64,000 nt of DNA from Lewinellaceae bacterium. Its GTDB lineage: Bacteria > Bacteroidota > Bacteroidia > Chitinophagales > Saprospiraceae. Below the pieces are notes generated by a model. The model worked only from the letters and a program-made list of their open reading frames with translations, searched no databases and was not told the DNA's origin. The position numbers were made by a program, and so were the translations under genes. Every line of letters starts with the position of its first letter. The first letter of the stretch is position 1. The stretch lies in NCBI GenBank assembly GCA_016712415.1, contig JADJRC010000011.1:181275-245274 (forward strand), written 5' to 3'. This document shows, piece by piece, positions 20,700 through 31,124 of the stretch.

Positions 20700-21611
20700 A
20701 TGCACCGTTATCCTGCCAAAATTCTCCTTTTCGGCGAGCACGTGCTGCTGCTCGGGGCTACTGCGCTGTCTGTACCGGCGCCGGTGTTTGGCCTGACCCC
20801 TGCCTGGAAAACCCCGCAAACGCCGCCTGCCGTACTTTTTACCGACAAACTCCTGCGGTTTGCGGAAAGCGCCGAGCTCCGCGCTGCCGGAGGGCTGGAT
20901 GTCGAAGCCTTTAAAAAGGACCTGGCTGCCGGACTGTATTTTCGATCGGACATACCGACAGGATATGGCTTGGGCAGCTCGGGCGCCCTCTGCGCTGCAG
21001 TGTACGATCGGTATTGCCGGGAAAAAACGACTGATCTGGCTGTCCTGAAATCCGAACTGGCGGGCATGGAACGCTTCTTCCACGGCGCCAGTTCGGGCAT
21101 TGATCCTTTGACAAGTTACCTGGGCCAGCCGCTGGTCATCCAGAATAAAAACGACGTGAGCATTGCCCGGATGGTTCCCTGGGCTGAAGCGCCGGTTGTT
21201 TTCCTGCTCGACTCCCGGCAGCCGCGCCAAACCGCACCGCTGGTGAAATGGTTCATGGAGCAAAGCCTGCTACCCGGTTTTTCTGAAAATCTCAACACCA
21301 GCCTCTTGCCCGCACACGAAGTCATGGTCCGGGCCTGGCTGGAAGCCGATGCATCCGTTTTTTGGGACGCCCTGAAACAGGTGTCCGTTTTCCAGTTAGA
21401 GCAATTTGAACCGATGGTGCCCGCACCGGTCCGACCGGTCTGGAGGGCATGCCTGGCCGGCGGCGACGTGACGCTTAAGGTTTGCGGCGCCGGCGGCGGC
21501 GGCTACATCCTCGGTTTTGCCAGGAGCCGGGACGCTGCCATACAGGCAATACCGGGATTCCCGCTTGTTTTTCCTTTCAGCATGCAACACCCCCGAATGC
21601 ACGATGGCTGA
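20700..21611 (+). CDS. GHMP kinase, mevalonate kinase-like
   Basis: 303 residues. Begins RYPAKILLFGEHVLLLG as in mevalonate kinases, has the ATP-binding PTGYGLGSSGALCAA (about 100-114) and the C-terminal KVCGAGGGGYILGF motif. Members phosphorylate small alcohols; the mevalonate pathway occurs in many Bacteroidota, so a role in isoprenoid precursor synthesis is reasonable, but the substrate is inferred. Its stop overlaps the start of the next gene by 8 bases. The first half is short and somewhat compressed compared with classical mevalonate kinases. Confidence 0.8.
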   Translation: MHRYPAKILLFGEHVLLLGATALSVPAPVFGLTPAWKTPQTPPAVLFTDKLLRFAESAELRAAGGLDVEAFKKDLAAGLYFRSDIPTGYGLGSSGALCAAVYDRYCREKTTDLAVLKSELAGMERFFHGASSGIDPLTSYLGQPLVIQNKNDVSIARMVPWAEAPVVFLLDSRQPRQTAPLVKWFMEQSLLPGFSENLNTSLLPAHEVMVRAWLEADASVFWDALKQVSVFQLEQFEPMVPAPVRPVWRACLAGGDVTLKVCGAGGGGYILGFARSRDAAIQAIPGFPLVFPFSMQHPRMHDG

Positions 21612-22836
21612 AACAGATCACAACCGACCGACATCAGCCTATTTCACCATTGGCTTTCTGCTGTTTCTGGCGCTGGCGGGCAATTTCTTCGCCAACGGCA
21701 AGCCGTTATACTGCCGCATTGCCGGCGAAACATTCTGGCCGGGTCTGCGCAGCATGTGGCAGTCGCCTGATATTCCTTTTGAACATCCGGTGCTTGACTC
21801 CATCCGCGTTTACAACCTCTGGAAAACATTTCCCTACGACAAGGTGGTGTTTGCGCCGATCGCTTTCTCACCGGGCGAGATCATCCGTAAACCGGCGGCA
21901 GACCTGGTGCATCCAGGGACCATACACCCCGGGTTGCCGGACCGGTTCCGGCACTGGCTGGGCACCGACGCCAGGGGGCGCGACGTGGCGGCCGGCCTGG
22001 TGTCGGGCGCACGCGTTGCAGTGCTGACGGGCGTGACAGCGATGGCGATGGCGATGGGCATCGGGCTTTTTCTGGGCGCCCTGTCCGGTTTTTGGGGCGA
22101 CGAGCGGCTCCGGATCAGGCGTGGCAGGCTCTGGATGACCCTGCTGGCCTTGCCCGTGGCCTGGTATTACGCCTTTATTGCACGCCAGTATATACTCAGC
22201 ACCGAAGGCACACCTGCCGAATTTCTGAAAAGCCTCGCCGTGTTTGCCGGCATCGTCATGCTGTTCAACTTGTTTGGCGCGCTGCTTTCGCGGTTTCCTT
22301 TTTGGGGCCGGGAGGTAAAAATTGCAGCCGACCTGATCATCATGCGGCTGGCGGAACTGTTCAATTCCATCCCGCGGCTCATTTTTATTATCGTGGTGGC
22401 TGCCATGATGCCGAAGGGACAATCGATATGGCTCATGATTGCCCTGATCGGCGCTATGAGCTGGACCTCGGTGGCTCGATTTGTCAGGGCCGAACTCCTG
22501 CGTATCCGGGAACTGGACTACATATCGGCGGCCCGTGGGCTCGGATTTCCGGAAATGCGCGTATTGTGGCGGCACGCGCTCCCCAATGCCCTGCGATCGA
22601 CCATGATCATCTTTGCCATCGGTGTCGGCGAGGCAATCCTGCTGGAAGCGGCCCTGTCCTTTCTGGGATTTGGCGGAGAAGACCTGCGCGGCAAATCCTG
22701 GGGCAGCCTTTTCAGCGGTGCGCGGTCGAATCCGATGGCGTGGTGGGTCACCATACCGCCGGGCGTTGCGATATGCATAACGGTACTGGCCCTGAATTCT
22801 ATCGGAGAAGCGCTCAGCAACAAGCGGAAGGATTGA
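21604..22836 (+). CDS. OppC/DppC-type ABC transporter permease
   Basis: 410 residues from the ATG at 21604, which overlaps the kinase stop, suggesting translational coupling. HWLGTDARGRDVAAGLVSGARVA is the OppC/DppC periplasmic signature, and the EAA loop is RELDYISAARGLGFPEMRVLWRHALPN. About six membrane segments follow a long N-terminal extension of roughly 150 residues with one helix. It would form the inner-membrane channel of a peptide/nickel-type importer. No OppB partner, ATPase or binding protein is adjacent, so the subunits must be encoded elsewhere. Confidence 0.85.
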   Translation: MAETDHNRPTSAYFTIGFLLFLALAGNFFANGKPLYCRIAGETFWPGLRSMWQSPDIPFEHPVLDSIRVYNLWKTFPYDKVVFAPIAFSPGEIIRKPAADLVHPGTIHPGLPDRFRHWLGTDARGRDVAAGLVSGARVAVLTGVTAMAMAMGIGLFLGALSGFWGDERLRIRRGRLWMTLLALPVAWYYAFIARQYILSTEGTPAEFLKSLAVFAGIVMLFNLFGALLSRFPFWGREVKIAADLIIMRLAELFNSIPRLIFIIVVAAMMPKGQSIWLMIALIGAMSWTSVARFVRAELLRIRELDYISAARGLGFPEMRVLWRHALPNALRSTMIIFAIGVGEAILLEAALSFLGFGGEDLRGKSWGSLFSGARSNPMAWWVTIPPGVAICITVLALNSIGEALSNKRKD

Positions 22837-22877
22837 CTGCTTGTACAACCAAATTATTGTAAGGATGTTTCCCCTTT

Positions 22878-24536
22878 ATGCGGCGTGACTATTTACTCAT
22901 CATTATCCTGGCTTTGCTGTTTTTCTTCCCGTTCCTGGGCGGCATGCACCTGTTCGACCAGGAAGAACTCAACATTGCCGAATCCGCCCGGGAAATGCTG
23001 CTGACGGGGGAATGGATGTATCCGCAGATTGATTTTCAGCCATTTTGGGATAATCCGCCCATGTTTGTCTGGGCAGAGGCCATTTCAATGCAAATATTCG
23101 GCGTAAACGAATTTGCGGCGCGTTTCCCCAATGCAATCTGCGGGCTGGTCACGTTGTTGCTGGTCTACCGCATCGGCTACCGGCTGCACGACCGGATATT
23201 CGGCTGGCTGTGGGTGCTGGCGTGGGCCGGTAGTTTCCTGCCGCACTTTTATTTTCGCAGCGGCATCATCGACCCCTGGTTTAACCTGCTCATTTTCGGC
23301 GCCTTGTACGGTTTTATTGAATTCCGGTGGCAGTTCCTGACCAACCGCTGCTCCTCGTCGGTATGGACCAGGTATCGGTACCTGATATTCGGAACGGGAC
23401 TATTGGGTATGGCACTGCTCACAAAGGGGCTCATGGCGTTTCTGATCGTGGTACTGGTGCTGCTGTTGTACTGGGCGCGGTACCGGTTCAATGGCAAAGG
23501 GTACTTAAAGCACCTCCTCATTATGTCGGGCGGGGCCGTATTAATGGTATCCGGGTGGCTGTTGCTGGATATATGGCGCCTTGGCGCAGATTATGCCCGG
23601 CAGTTCCTGATGCACCAACTGGATATATTCAACCCATCAGACAGCACTAAAGGCGGCTTTTTGGGCTACCACGCGCTGGTGTTGCTGCTCGGCTGTTTTC
23701 CCGTTTCGGCATTTGCCCTGCCCAACCTGTGGGGCGACCGTCAATCGGAAGACGAGATGCTGGAATCGGAACCGCTTGCTGCGTGCAAGCGATCCGACCT
23801 GGTTACCTGGATGCAGCTGCTTTTCTGGGCTGCCTTCGCGCTATACCTGTTTGTACCTTCCACCACCGTACATTTTTCTTCCCTTTCCTATTTTCCACTG
23901 ACCTACCTGGGCGCGGTGACGATATGGCGGGCCATACATTGGAATATTCGACCCAAAGCGGTGGCCTGGCTGCTGCCCGCTATCGGTATATTGCTCGGCG
24001 TATTTGTCATGTCCATGCCCTGGCTCGGGCAGCACACAGAAGTTCTGGAAAACTGGTTTGAGCAGTATCCGTTTGCGCTGGCGGCGTTGAAAGCCGACGT
24101 CCGGTGGCAGTACTGGCAAAGCCTGCCGGGCCTGGTACTGGTTGCCTCAAGCCTGGCGGGGTTGTTTTTTTGGTTGAAAAACCGCGCATGGCTGGCTGCG
24201 CAAACAGTCTTTGCGGGGGGCGCTGTTTTTGCCGCGCTGTTCTCCGTATCGATCATCTGCAACCTGGAAGGGTATGCACAGCGCGCGGCCATCGAATTCT
24301 ACGAGTCGCGGTACGGGGAGTCATGCAACATTAAACCCGTCGGATTTACCACTTACGCACACCTTTTTTATACCGGAAAGGTGCAAACCAAAGGCGCAAC
24401 CAAAACTTATTTTGTCGCCAGACTGCCCGATCTGGGTGATCTTCCGCAAAAACCCGGCTGCCGGGAGTTGTACCGGAAAAACGGCTTTGTGTTTTTCGAG
24501 TTGACAGCCACTACGCCGGAACAGGACAAGCGATAA
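22878..24536 (+). CDS. ArnT-like integral membrane glycosyltransferase
   Basis: 552 residues with many membrane helices. After the first helix come DQEELNIAESAREML (acidic catalytic motif) and PFWDNPPMFVW, matching the GT83/PMT-like fold that takes sugars from polyprenyl phosphate in the periplasm. C-terminal periplasmic domain ends in KNGFVFFELTA. Distantly related to the gene at 5189. Its acceptor is unknown; lipid A, protein or exopolysaccharide are possible. Confidence 0.82.
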   Translation: MRRDYLLIIILALLFFFPFLGGMHLFDQEELNIAESAREMLLTGEWMYPQIDFQPFWDNPPMFVWAEAISMQIFGVNEFAARFPNAICGLVTLLLVYRIGYRLHDRIFGWLWVLAWAGSFLPHFYFRSGIIDPWFNLLIFGALYGFIEFRWQFLTNRCSSSVWTRYRYLIFGTGLLGMALLTKGLMAFLIVVLVLLLYWARYRFNGKGYLKHLLIMSGGAVLMVSGWLLLDIWRLGADYARQFLMHQLDIFNPSDSTKGGFLGYHALVLLLGCFPVSAFALPNLWGDRQSEDEMLESEPLAACKRSDLVTWMQLLFWAAFALYLFVPSTTVHFSSLSYFPLTYLGAVTIWRAIHWNIRPKAVAWLLPAIGILLGVFVMSMPWLGQHTEVLENWFEQYPFALAALKADVRWQYWQSLPGLVLVASSLAGLFFWLKNRAWLAAQTVFAGGAVFAALFSVSIICNLEGYAQRAAIEFYESRYGESCNIKPVGFTTYAHLFYTGKVQTKGATKTYFVARLPDLGDLPQKPGCRELYRKNGFVFFELTATTPEQDKR

Positions 24537-24564
24537 TACGCCGGACATAAAATAACATTCCGTC

Positions 24565-25857
24565 ATGCAATTCAATATTCCAGATACCGGTCAAGAGCGC
24601 GTCGTCATTGTCGGTGGCGGCTTCGGCGGACTGACGCTTGCGCGCAAACTGGCAGGCACCGATTTTCAGGTGGTGCTAATCGACAAAAACAATTACCACC
24701 AGTTCCAGCCGCTTTTTTACCAGGTGGCCATGGCAGGCCTGGAGCCTTCCAGCATCGTTTTCCCGTTCCGCAAGGTTTTTCAGAAAAGCAAAAACGTATT
24801 TGTCAGGGTTACCACAGTGCTTTCTGTTGATCCCGCCCGGAACGAAATCGCGACGGAGATCGGAACACTTCGCTACGACTACCTCGTGCTCGCCATCGGG
24901 GCCGACACCAACTGGTACGGCAACGAACAGATACGCGCCCATGCCATTCCCATGAAATCGGTGAGCGAAGCGCTCTACCTGCGCAATACAACTTTCGACG
25001 ATTACGAACGGGCCGTCACAGCCGACGGATACGAGCAGCGGCAGCGCTACCTCGACATTGTGATCGTCGGTGGCGGCCCCACGGGTGTGGAAATAGCCGG
25101 TTCCCTGGCGGAGATGAAAAAGCACATCATCGCCAAAGACTACAACGACCTCGACCGCGACGAGATCAATATCCACCTGATCCACGGCGATGCGCGCCTG
25201 CTCAACACCATGTCGGAACAGGCGTCGGCGAAGGCCGAACAGTTTCTGCGCGACCTCGGTGTTCAACTGTGGCTCGACAGGATGGTGACGGGTTTTGACG
25301 GAGATATCGTGACGATAAACGACGGCTCCACCATTCGAACCAACAAGGTCATCTGGGCGGCCGGTATCACGGGAAATACGCTGGAGGGACTGCCGCAAGG
25401 CGCCCGGACCCGTGGCAACCGACTGAAGGTCGACGCCGTCAACCGGGTGGAAGGCACGGAAAATGTTTTTGCCATAGGCGATATGGCGTTTCAAACCGAG
25501 GAGCAATACCCTGACGGGCACCCGCAAGTCGCGCAAGTCGCCATTCAACAGGGAAATCTGCTATACGACAACCTGCGCCGCCTGAAACAGGGAAAAGCGC
25601 CCCGGCCTTTTCACTACCGCGACCTCGGCTCGATGGCCACCATCGGCCGCAACCGCGCGGTGGTCGACCTGCCGTTCTGGCGCTTTCAGGGCGCTTTCGC
25701 ATGGCTGGTCTGGATGTTTGTGCACCTGTTCTCCATACTCGGTCTGAAAAACAAACTTTTCATTTTCCTCAACTGGGTGTGGAACTACATCACGTACGAC
25801 CAGAGCCTGCGCCTCGTGATCAAACCCTGGCGCCGCGTAGAAAAGCAGGCCGGATAG
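24565..25857 (+). CDS. ndh: type II NADH:quinone oxidoreductase (NDH-2)
   Basis: 430 residues. Single-subunit flavoenzyme that passes electrons from NADH to quinone without proton pumping. FAD motif VVIVGGGFGGLTLARKL near the N-terminus, second dinucleotide motif IVIVGGGPTGVEIAGSL at about 167, FAD/quinone region NVFAIGDMAFQ, and a C-terminal hydrophobic stretch that would seat it on the membrane (FAWLVWMFVHLFSILG). The length is right for the family. It is followed after 42 bases by the potassium channel gene in the same direction. Confidence 0.92.
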   Translation: MQFNIPDTGQERVVIVGGGFGGLTLARKLAGTDFQVVLIDKNNYHQFQPLFYQVAMAGLEPSSIVFPFRKVFQKSKNVFVRVTTVLSVDPARNEIATEIGTLRYDYLVLAIGADTNWYGNEQIRAHAIPMKSVSEALYLRNTTFDDYERAVTADGYEQRQRYLDIVIVGGGPTGVEIAGSLAEMKKHIIAKDYNDLDRDEINIHLIHGDARLLNTMSEQASAKAEQFLRDLGVQLWLDRMVTGFDGDIVTINDGSTIRTNKVIWAAGITGNTLEGLPQGARTRGNRLKVDAVNRVEGTENVFAIGDMAFQTEEQYPDGHPQVAQVAIQQGNLLYDNLRRLKQGKAPRPFHYRDLGSMATIGRNRAVVDLPFWRFQGAFAWLVWMFVHLFSILGLKNKLFIFLNWVWNYITYDQSLRLVIKPWRRVEKQAG

Positions 25858-25899
25858 TCCGAAAAAAGACCAATCTTTGCCTGGGTATCGCCAATACAC

Positions 25900-26999
25900 A
25901 TGCAACCGGCCAACTTGTTACATTTCCTGTTTATGTTTTTGCGGATTCGCCGATTGTCCGCCAAAAAGGATATTCGATTCGCCCGCATCAGCCAAATCGT
26001 CGCACGGCTGCAGTTCGCCCTGCTGATGGTTGTGCTTTCGCTGGGCATCGGCACTGCGGGTTTTGTCTTCATAGAAAACTACCCGCTGCTCGACGCCTGG
26101 TACATGTCGGTAATCACGCTGGCTTCGGTGGGTTTTGGCGAAATACACCCCCTGAGCAACGCCGGGCGGTTGTTTACTTCTTTCCTCATATTATTCAACG
26201 TCGGCCTTTTTGCCTACTCCATTTCCACGATCATCGGTATTTTTACCGAAGGCGGGCTGGCCCGGTTGATGAGCGATTATCAAATGGATCAACAAATAAA
26301 AAAATTGAGCGGCCATACGATCGTCTGCGGTTTCGGCAGGCACGCCACCGAGGTGGCACAGGAACTGGCCAAACATCAAATTCCCTTCGTGGTCATTGAA
26401 AATCACCTGGGGAAGGCAGAAAAATCAGGGAAGAAACGGGATACCTGTTTATCGAAGGCGATGCCACCCAGGATAACGTTCTGGAAGCAGCGGGCATTGA
26501 GCGGGCCGCCGCGCTCGTCGCCACCCTGCCCAGCGACGCAGACAACCTGTTCATCGTGATATCTGCACGTCAGATGAACCCCACGCTGCGCATCATTTCC
26601 CGCGCCATCAACGAGGCCGACGAGCCCAAACTGCGCCGTGCAGGCGCCGACCACGCGGTAGTGCCCGAGCGTATCGGCGGTTATTACATGGCAACACTGG
26701 TAGACAAGCCGGATCTCGTGCGCTTTTTTACCCTGCTTTCCAACATGGGTTCCGGAAAGATCGAATTTGAGGAACTGCCGGTCAGTCGCTTATTACCCGC
26801 TTTCCAGGGGAAAACGATCGAAAACAGCGGACTGATACAGGCAGGCCAATTGCCGGTGATCGCCATCCGGCCTTTTGGAGGCCAATACCAGATCAACCCG
26901 GCGCCGGAAACGATACTGCAACCGGACAGCCATATCGTCGTGTTGGGCAATCCGGAACAAATGGCAAGTTTCAGGAAACAAGTTCTGGCGCAAAACTGA
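25900..26999 (+). CDS. potassium channel with RCK/TrkA domains, one frameshift
   Basis: About 366 residues when rejoined. Two membrane helices flank the pore loop with the selectivity filter TLASVGFGE; then TrkA-N (GHTIVCGFGRHATEVAQELA) and, after the break, GDATQDNVLEAAGI and a TrkA-C domain (SGLIQAGQLPVIAI...). The architecture is that of MthK-like ligand-gated K+ channels. The break is in the A5 run at 26420-26424: one extra A gives KAEKIREETGYLFIEGDAT. Sequence on both sides looks functional. Confidence 0.88.
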
Positions 27000-27062
27000 G
27001 GGGCTTTCGTCGTGTCAAAAGTGCCTGTCCGGATCGCATGTGAGCAACGCTCCCATTTTCCC

Positions 27063-27152
27063 TTGTCATGATGTAATCAATCGTCCGAACCTCGGGCGCG
27101 CAACGCTCCGTTTTGCCCGCCGAAGAGCGGACAGGTGTTTACAACAGGACAA
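27063..27152. repeat. palindromic repeat element, diverged copy
   Basis: Arms TTGTCATGATGTAATCA...GTCCG (from 27063) and CGGACAGGTGTTTACAACA...GACAA (to 27152) face each other around a GC-rich centre with GCGCGCAACGC. Same family as the copies at 45.0-45.5 kb and 50.6 kb; the left arm is the more eroded. A further half copy may lie at about 27020-27050. It occupies the gap between the potassium channel gene and the convergent T9SS gene. Confidence 0.65.
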
Positions 27153-27217
27153 AAGCGCGTTGACTTCAGAGATTTTGGCGTATCTTAAGCGCCTGTACAG
27201 ATACCGTCTGAGCGAGG

Positions 27218-30200
27218 TCATTTCCCAACCACAATATTCCGCGACACCACATCGCCGCCGGCCATGATCCGCAACCGGTACGTTCCGCCCGGAACATCGC
27301 GCAGGTCGAGCGGGATGTCCTGTTCGTATCCCGCTTCCACCTCCCAACTGTTAAACATTCGGCCCGACGCATCGGTAAGGCTGAGTCGAAGGGTTTGCGG
27401 CCTGGGCAGCACAACCGCCAATACGGCTTTTTCACCGGCCGGATTGGGGAATACGGCGGCATAAAAGGCTTCTCCCGGATTGCGGGTACCGACCGTTTCC
27501 ATGAGGGTGTAGTTCCATACTGTCGTGCAGCCGTTGGCATCGACTATTTCCAGGCGGTAGTTGCCCGACGGGATATTGTCGAGGTCTTCGACACCCGTAA
27601 TGATTTGCAGGTTATTCCTGAACCAGGTGTACTGGTAAGGAGGCGTTCCTCCTGCGACGTCAACGTTTATGGCGCCGTTGCTCTGGCCCTGGCCGGGTTC
27701 TGTTATGAGGCCAGGGGTAACCGCAAGTACGGGCGGATCGCTGAGTGTCTGGCTCGAAGTCGTACTGCAACCCTTGGCGTCGGTCAGCGTCAGGGAATAA
27801 ACGCCCGCGACCAGGTCTTCGATCGAAGGCGTGACGAAGCCGTTGGACCACTGGTAGATATAGGGCGATGTTCCACCTCCTGCATTGGCATTCACAGAAC
27901 CTGTCGCTTCCCCGAAACAGGCAGGCTGCACGACCGAGGGGTTGACAACCAGCAGTGCCGGGTCTGCCAGCGACAGGTCTTTGCTGATACTGCACCCGTT
28001 CGCATCGGTCACAATGACCGAATAGTCTCCGGCGGTCAGACCGTTTATCGCGGATGTCATGGCGTTGTTCGACCACAGGTATTCATAGGGGCTGGTGCCG
28101 CCATCTACCGCTACAGTAAGCGACCCGTCGGCATTGCCCGTGCAATTGGGGTTACTGGCCGCATGGGTGACCAGCAGGGGTGCTGGTCCGGTCAGCGTTT
28201 TACTGATTACCGCCGTGCATCCGTTGACGTCGGTAACGGAAAGGGAATAAATGCCGGCCGGCAGCCCGGTAATGACAGGCGTGCCCGCGCCATTCGACCA
28301 CAGGTATACAAACGGGGCCGTACCGCTCGTCACGTTTGCGCTGAGCGCGCCGTCTGAACTGCCCGAACATTTCGGGGCTGTGGCCGATATCGCAGCCGTG
28401 AGCAGGCATCCGCCCGTAAGACATGCGCCGACGGTGTCTTCCGCCATCTGCTCGCAACCCATCGCATCGGTCACGATGGCCAGGTAAAACGTCCCGCCGG
28501 CGAGCGTTTGTCCGTTGGTATTGCCACTGAAGGTATAGGGCGGAACACCGCCGGACACAACAACGCTGAGTTCGGCCATTGCGGCGCCGGTGCAGTTGGC
28601 TTCGGCTTCGAGCACAAGCGGGTGAAAATCAGGCTGACTCAATCCGTCGAGTATTTTCAGGCAAAGGTCGCCGCTGCCGTTGCCTCCAGCACCATTCCAG
28701 GCAGCAATCTGGATAAAGTACGTTTGCCCTGGATCGAGCCCGACCGCCGTAAAAAAGCCGTCGCAGCGCCTGGGGTTTTCGATGCAATATACCTGGGTCA
28801 GGGCGCTGCAATCGCCTTCCCAGATCGCCAGGGCGTGTTCGAATGCAGCGCCTGTGTTGAACTGGATGGAACCGGAAGGCGGCGCCGTGAAGCGAAACCA
28901 CAGGTCGCGGGCCACCGATGCCACGCAGGTGGGTTTGTACCCTGATGCCGTGGCGTTCAGGATATTGGCTGCGACACAATCTCCGCCGACGGCGACCGTA
29001 GTTGCACCGGCGCAGTTGTCGTTGGCCGGAGCGCCGGCCTGTTTGATCAGCAGTTGCGGACAGATGCTGCCCTCCACACTGGCAAAATTGCCGGCAACCT
29101 GCACCCAGTAGGTCTGGCCGGCGGTCAGGACAGGCATTTCGAGTGCGCTGCCGCGGTGTTCGCCTGCTATTTCGTTCAAGGCGGCACAACCGCCGCTGTA
29201 GAGGGTAATTACGTCGGAGAAAGAGGCGTTGCTCTGAAACTCGAGTTTTTCGCCTGCGGCGAGGCTGCCGGCGGTAAACTTGTACCAGATATCTGAACGG
29301 GCCAGGAGGTTGAGCGAGGGCAAGGTAGCCGACATCGATGCGTTCACGTTCGAGCCGATCACGCAGGCGCCGTTCGCTGTCAGTGCGACGGCATTATCAC
29401 AATCGTCGTTAACCGGCGCATTCGGTACCACTGCGGGGTCGATCTCGACACAAAGGTCGCCGCGGGGCAGTCCGAACGGCCCGTCCTGTCCGCTGATCCG
29501 GAACAGGTACTCGACGCCGGACTGCGCGTTAAAATACGCCGTTTCACCGGTGAAACCGTGCTCGTCGCGGTTGTCGCAGGCCACCAGTACCGGGCTCGTG
29601 CAGGAACCGGTGAACACATTCACCACGTCGTTGAACGCCGCGTGTGTCGTCAGCCGGGCCGTACCCGTAAAATCGGCCTGCCAGCGGTACCATATGCCCG
29701 CCATGCTGCTGCCAGAGCAGGTCACAGCCGGCCCTTCGAAGGTGGCCGAGCGGTTGTCGCCGGGCAGGCAGGGCGCGCCGGTGCTGAGCGCAGCGGCGTT
29801 GCTGCATATATCGAGCGGTTGGCCCAGACCGGTGATCTTTACATTGTCTATGCCAACCCACCAGCCCCAGTCGTCGCCGTCGTCGTATTCAAAAATGACG
29901 CGCATCTGCTGGGCGCGGTAGGGCGAAATATCCAGGCTGAAATGTTCATAAGCCGGGAACTTGGGACCGCCGATGTTGCCCTGTGATTTTTGAAGCACAA
30001 ATTCATCACCGTTGCCGTTTTTGACAATAATGGATAAAGACTCCTTGTAGTAGCGCAGGATGGCGTCGTAGTTCAGGGTGTATTTTCCAAACTGTGTGCC
30101 GTCGAACCAGGGTGTGCTGAGCCTGATTTTGGAACCTGTTCCATCGCCCAATGCGTCGTCGTCGAAAAAGGCAAAGCAGGTACCGTCCATCGAGCTGCCG

Positions 30201-30922
30201 CCCTGCAGGGCGTTGGAGCCGGTCTGGATGGTACCGATGCTCCAGTTGGCGGGGCCGGTCAGGATTTCTCTTTCCCAGCCTGCGGGCAAGGCGCAGGCAT
30301 TAAACGTTTCTTTTATGACATTTGTACCTTCATCCGAACCCACAATTTTGATGTTGTCTACACCGGCCCACCAGTTCCAGGCGCCGTTGGCGTCGTTGTA
30401 CCGGATGATCAGGCGGGCGTTGGGCGACTGCGTGACAAGCGCCAGGTCGTAGCGCAGCGCAAAGTGGTCGGCGATCTGGCTGCTGTTTTTCCGGTACCGG
30501 TCGAAGCGGGACAGCGGGATTTGTGTAGCGCCGTCGCTCACCAGTATTTGAAGGAATTCGTTGGCGTCTTCCCAGTCGCGGTAGTGTACATCCATGGTGA
30601 GCAGGACCGTAGCAAAGGAGGAGGCGTCGAATGCCGGCGACACAAAGTCGATGACGTAGCCCGGGGTGTTGTTGCCGGTCGCTTCGTCGTCGATCAACAA
30701 AAAGCAACTGCCGTCGATACTTTGTCCGGGCGAATCATTGTTTTGGGAAAGTCCGACGTACCAGACAGGATTCTGGTTGCCGGAAATGTTCACCTGCCAG
30801 CCGGCCGGCAAGGCGCAGCCGTTGAAATCTTCCGACAAAAGCGCAACCTGCGCAATCGATCCGGTTGCACAAAGAGTAAGAATCAGGATGGGCAAGAAAA
30901 TTATTCGCAGGCGAGTCAACAT
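27218..30922 (-). CDS. large T9SS-secreted protein with anchor domains and SprB repeats
   Basis: 1234 residues, intact. Signal peptide (to about residue 24); two jelly-roll domains of the choice-of-anchor/MAM-like type (about 26-195 and 205-370, each with WW.GVDNIKI); three Cys-containing beta domains (about 375-770) with repeated W.RF/Y and GQTY.IQVA motifs; five SprB-like repeats (about 790-1130; YLWSN...GLTAGDYSVIVTDANGC); and a C-terminal T9SS sorting domain (AVFPNPAGEKAVLAVVL...). SprB repeats occur in the gliding adhesin of Flavobacterium, so a surface adhesin or matrix role is plausible; no enzyme domain is seen. Confidence 0.85.
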   Translation of the reverse strand: MLTRLRIIFLPILILTLCATGSIAQVALLSEDFNGCALPAGWQVNISGNQNPVWYVGLSQNNDSPGQSIDGSCFLLIDDEATGNNTPGYVIDFVSPAFDASSFATVLLTMDVHYRDWEDANEFLQILVSDGATQIPLSRFDRYRKNSSQIADHFALRYDLALVTQSPNARLIIRYNDANGAWNWWAGVDNIKIVGSDEGTNVIKETFNACALPAGWEREILTGPANWSIGTIQTGSNALQGGSSMDGTCFAFFDDDALGDGTGSKIRLSTPWFDGTQFGKYTLNYDAILRYYKESLSIIVKNGNGDEFVLQKSQGNIGGPKFPAYEHFSLDISPYRAQQMRVIFEYDDGDDWGWWVGIDNVKITGLGQPLDICSNAAALSTGAPCLPGDNRSATFEGPAVTCSGSSMAGIWYRWQADFTGTARLTTHAAFNDVVNVFTGSCTSPVLVACDNRDEHGFTGETAYFNAQSGVEYLFRISGQDGPFGLPRGDLCVEIDPAVVPNAPVNDDCDNAVALTANGACVIGSNVNASMSATLPSLNLLARSDIWYKFTAGSLAAGEKLEFQSNASFSDVITLYSGGCAALNEIAGEHRGSALEMPVLTAGQTYWVQVAGNFASVEGSICPQLLIKQAGAPANDNCAGATTVAVGGDCVAANILNATASGYKPTCVASVARDLWFRFTAPPSGSIQFNTGAAFEHALAIWEGDCSALTQVYCIENPRRCDGFFTAVGLDPGQTYFIQIAAWNGAGGNGSGDLCLKILDGLSQPDFHPLVLEAEANCTGAAMAELSVVVSGGVPPYTFSGNTNGQTLAGGTFYLAIVTDAMGCEQMAEDTVGACLTGGCLLTAAISATAPKCSGSSDGALSANVTSGTAPFVYLWSNGAGTPVITGLPAGIYSLSVTDVNGCTAVISKTLTGPAPLLVTHAASNPNCTGNADGSLTVAVDGGTSPYEYLWSNNAMTSAINGLTAGDYSVIVTDANGCSISKDLSLADPALLVVNPSVVQPACFGEATGSVNANAGGGTSPYIYQWSNGFVTPSIEDLVAGVYSLTLTDAKGCSTTSSQTLSDPPVLAVTPGLITEPGQGQSNGAINVDVAGGTPPYQYTWFRNNLQIITGVEDLDNIPSGNYRLEIVDANGCTTVWNYTLMETVGTRNPGEAFYAAVFPNPAGEKAVLAVVLPRPQTLRLSLTDASGRMFNSWEVEAGYEQDIPLDLRDVPGGTYRLRIMAGGDVVSRNIVVGK

Positions 30923-31010
30923 TGGTCCGGATAATTTTTTTCAACAATATGGGTTGAAAGGTACACTAAGCAAAACGCTCCAAAAGACGTTAAACATAAA
31001 TAAATTTGGC

Positions 31011-31018
31011 ATTTTGGA
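31011..31018 (+). promoter_or_regulatory. -7 promoter element TAAATTTG
   Basis: Exact TAnnTTTG match 107 bases before the DUF1800 gene, in the AT-rich divergent gap between it and the SprB-repeat protein gene. The -33 element is not obvious. Confidence 0.4.
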
Positions 31019-31124
31019 TAAAATTGTCGTTCAAACGTTATTTAATATGGCGGGATATAATAAACTGTTTATCCTTGCTATTAAAATAGCGTCACCATCA
31101 ATCGAACCGAAAAAATAACGCATC

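Noticed and set aside
20580..21263. N-terminal extension of gcvP
   Set aside because: It runs through the promoter region and opposite the GHMP kinase gene; GcvP normally starts as at 20579.
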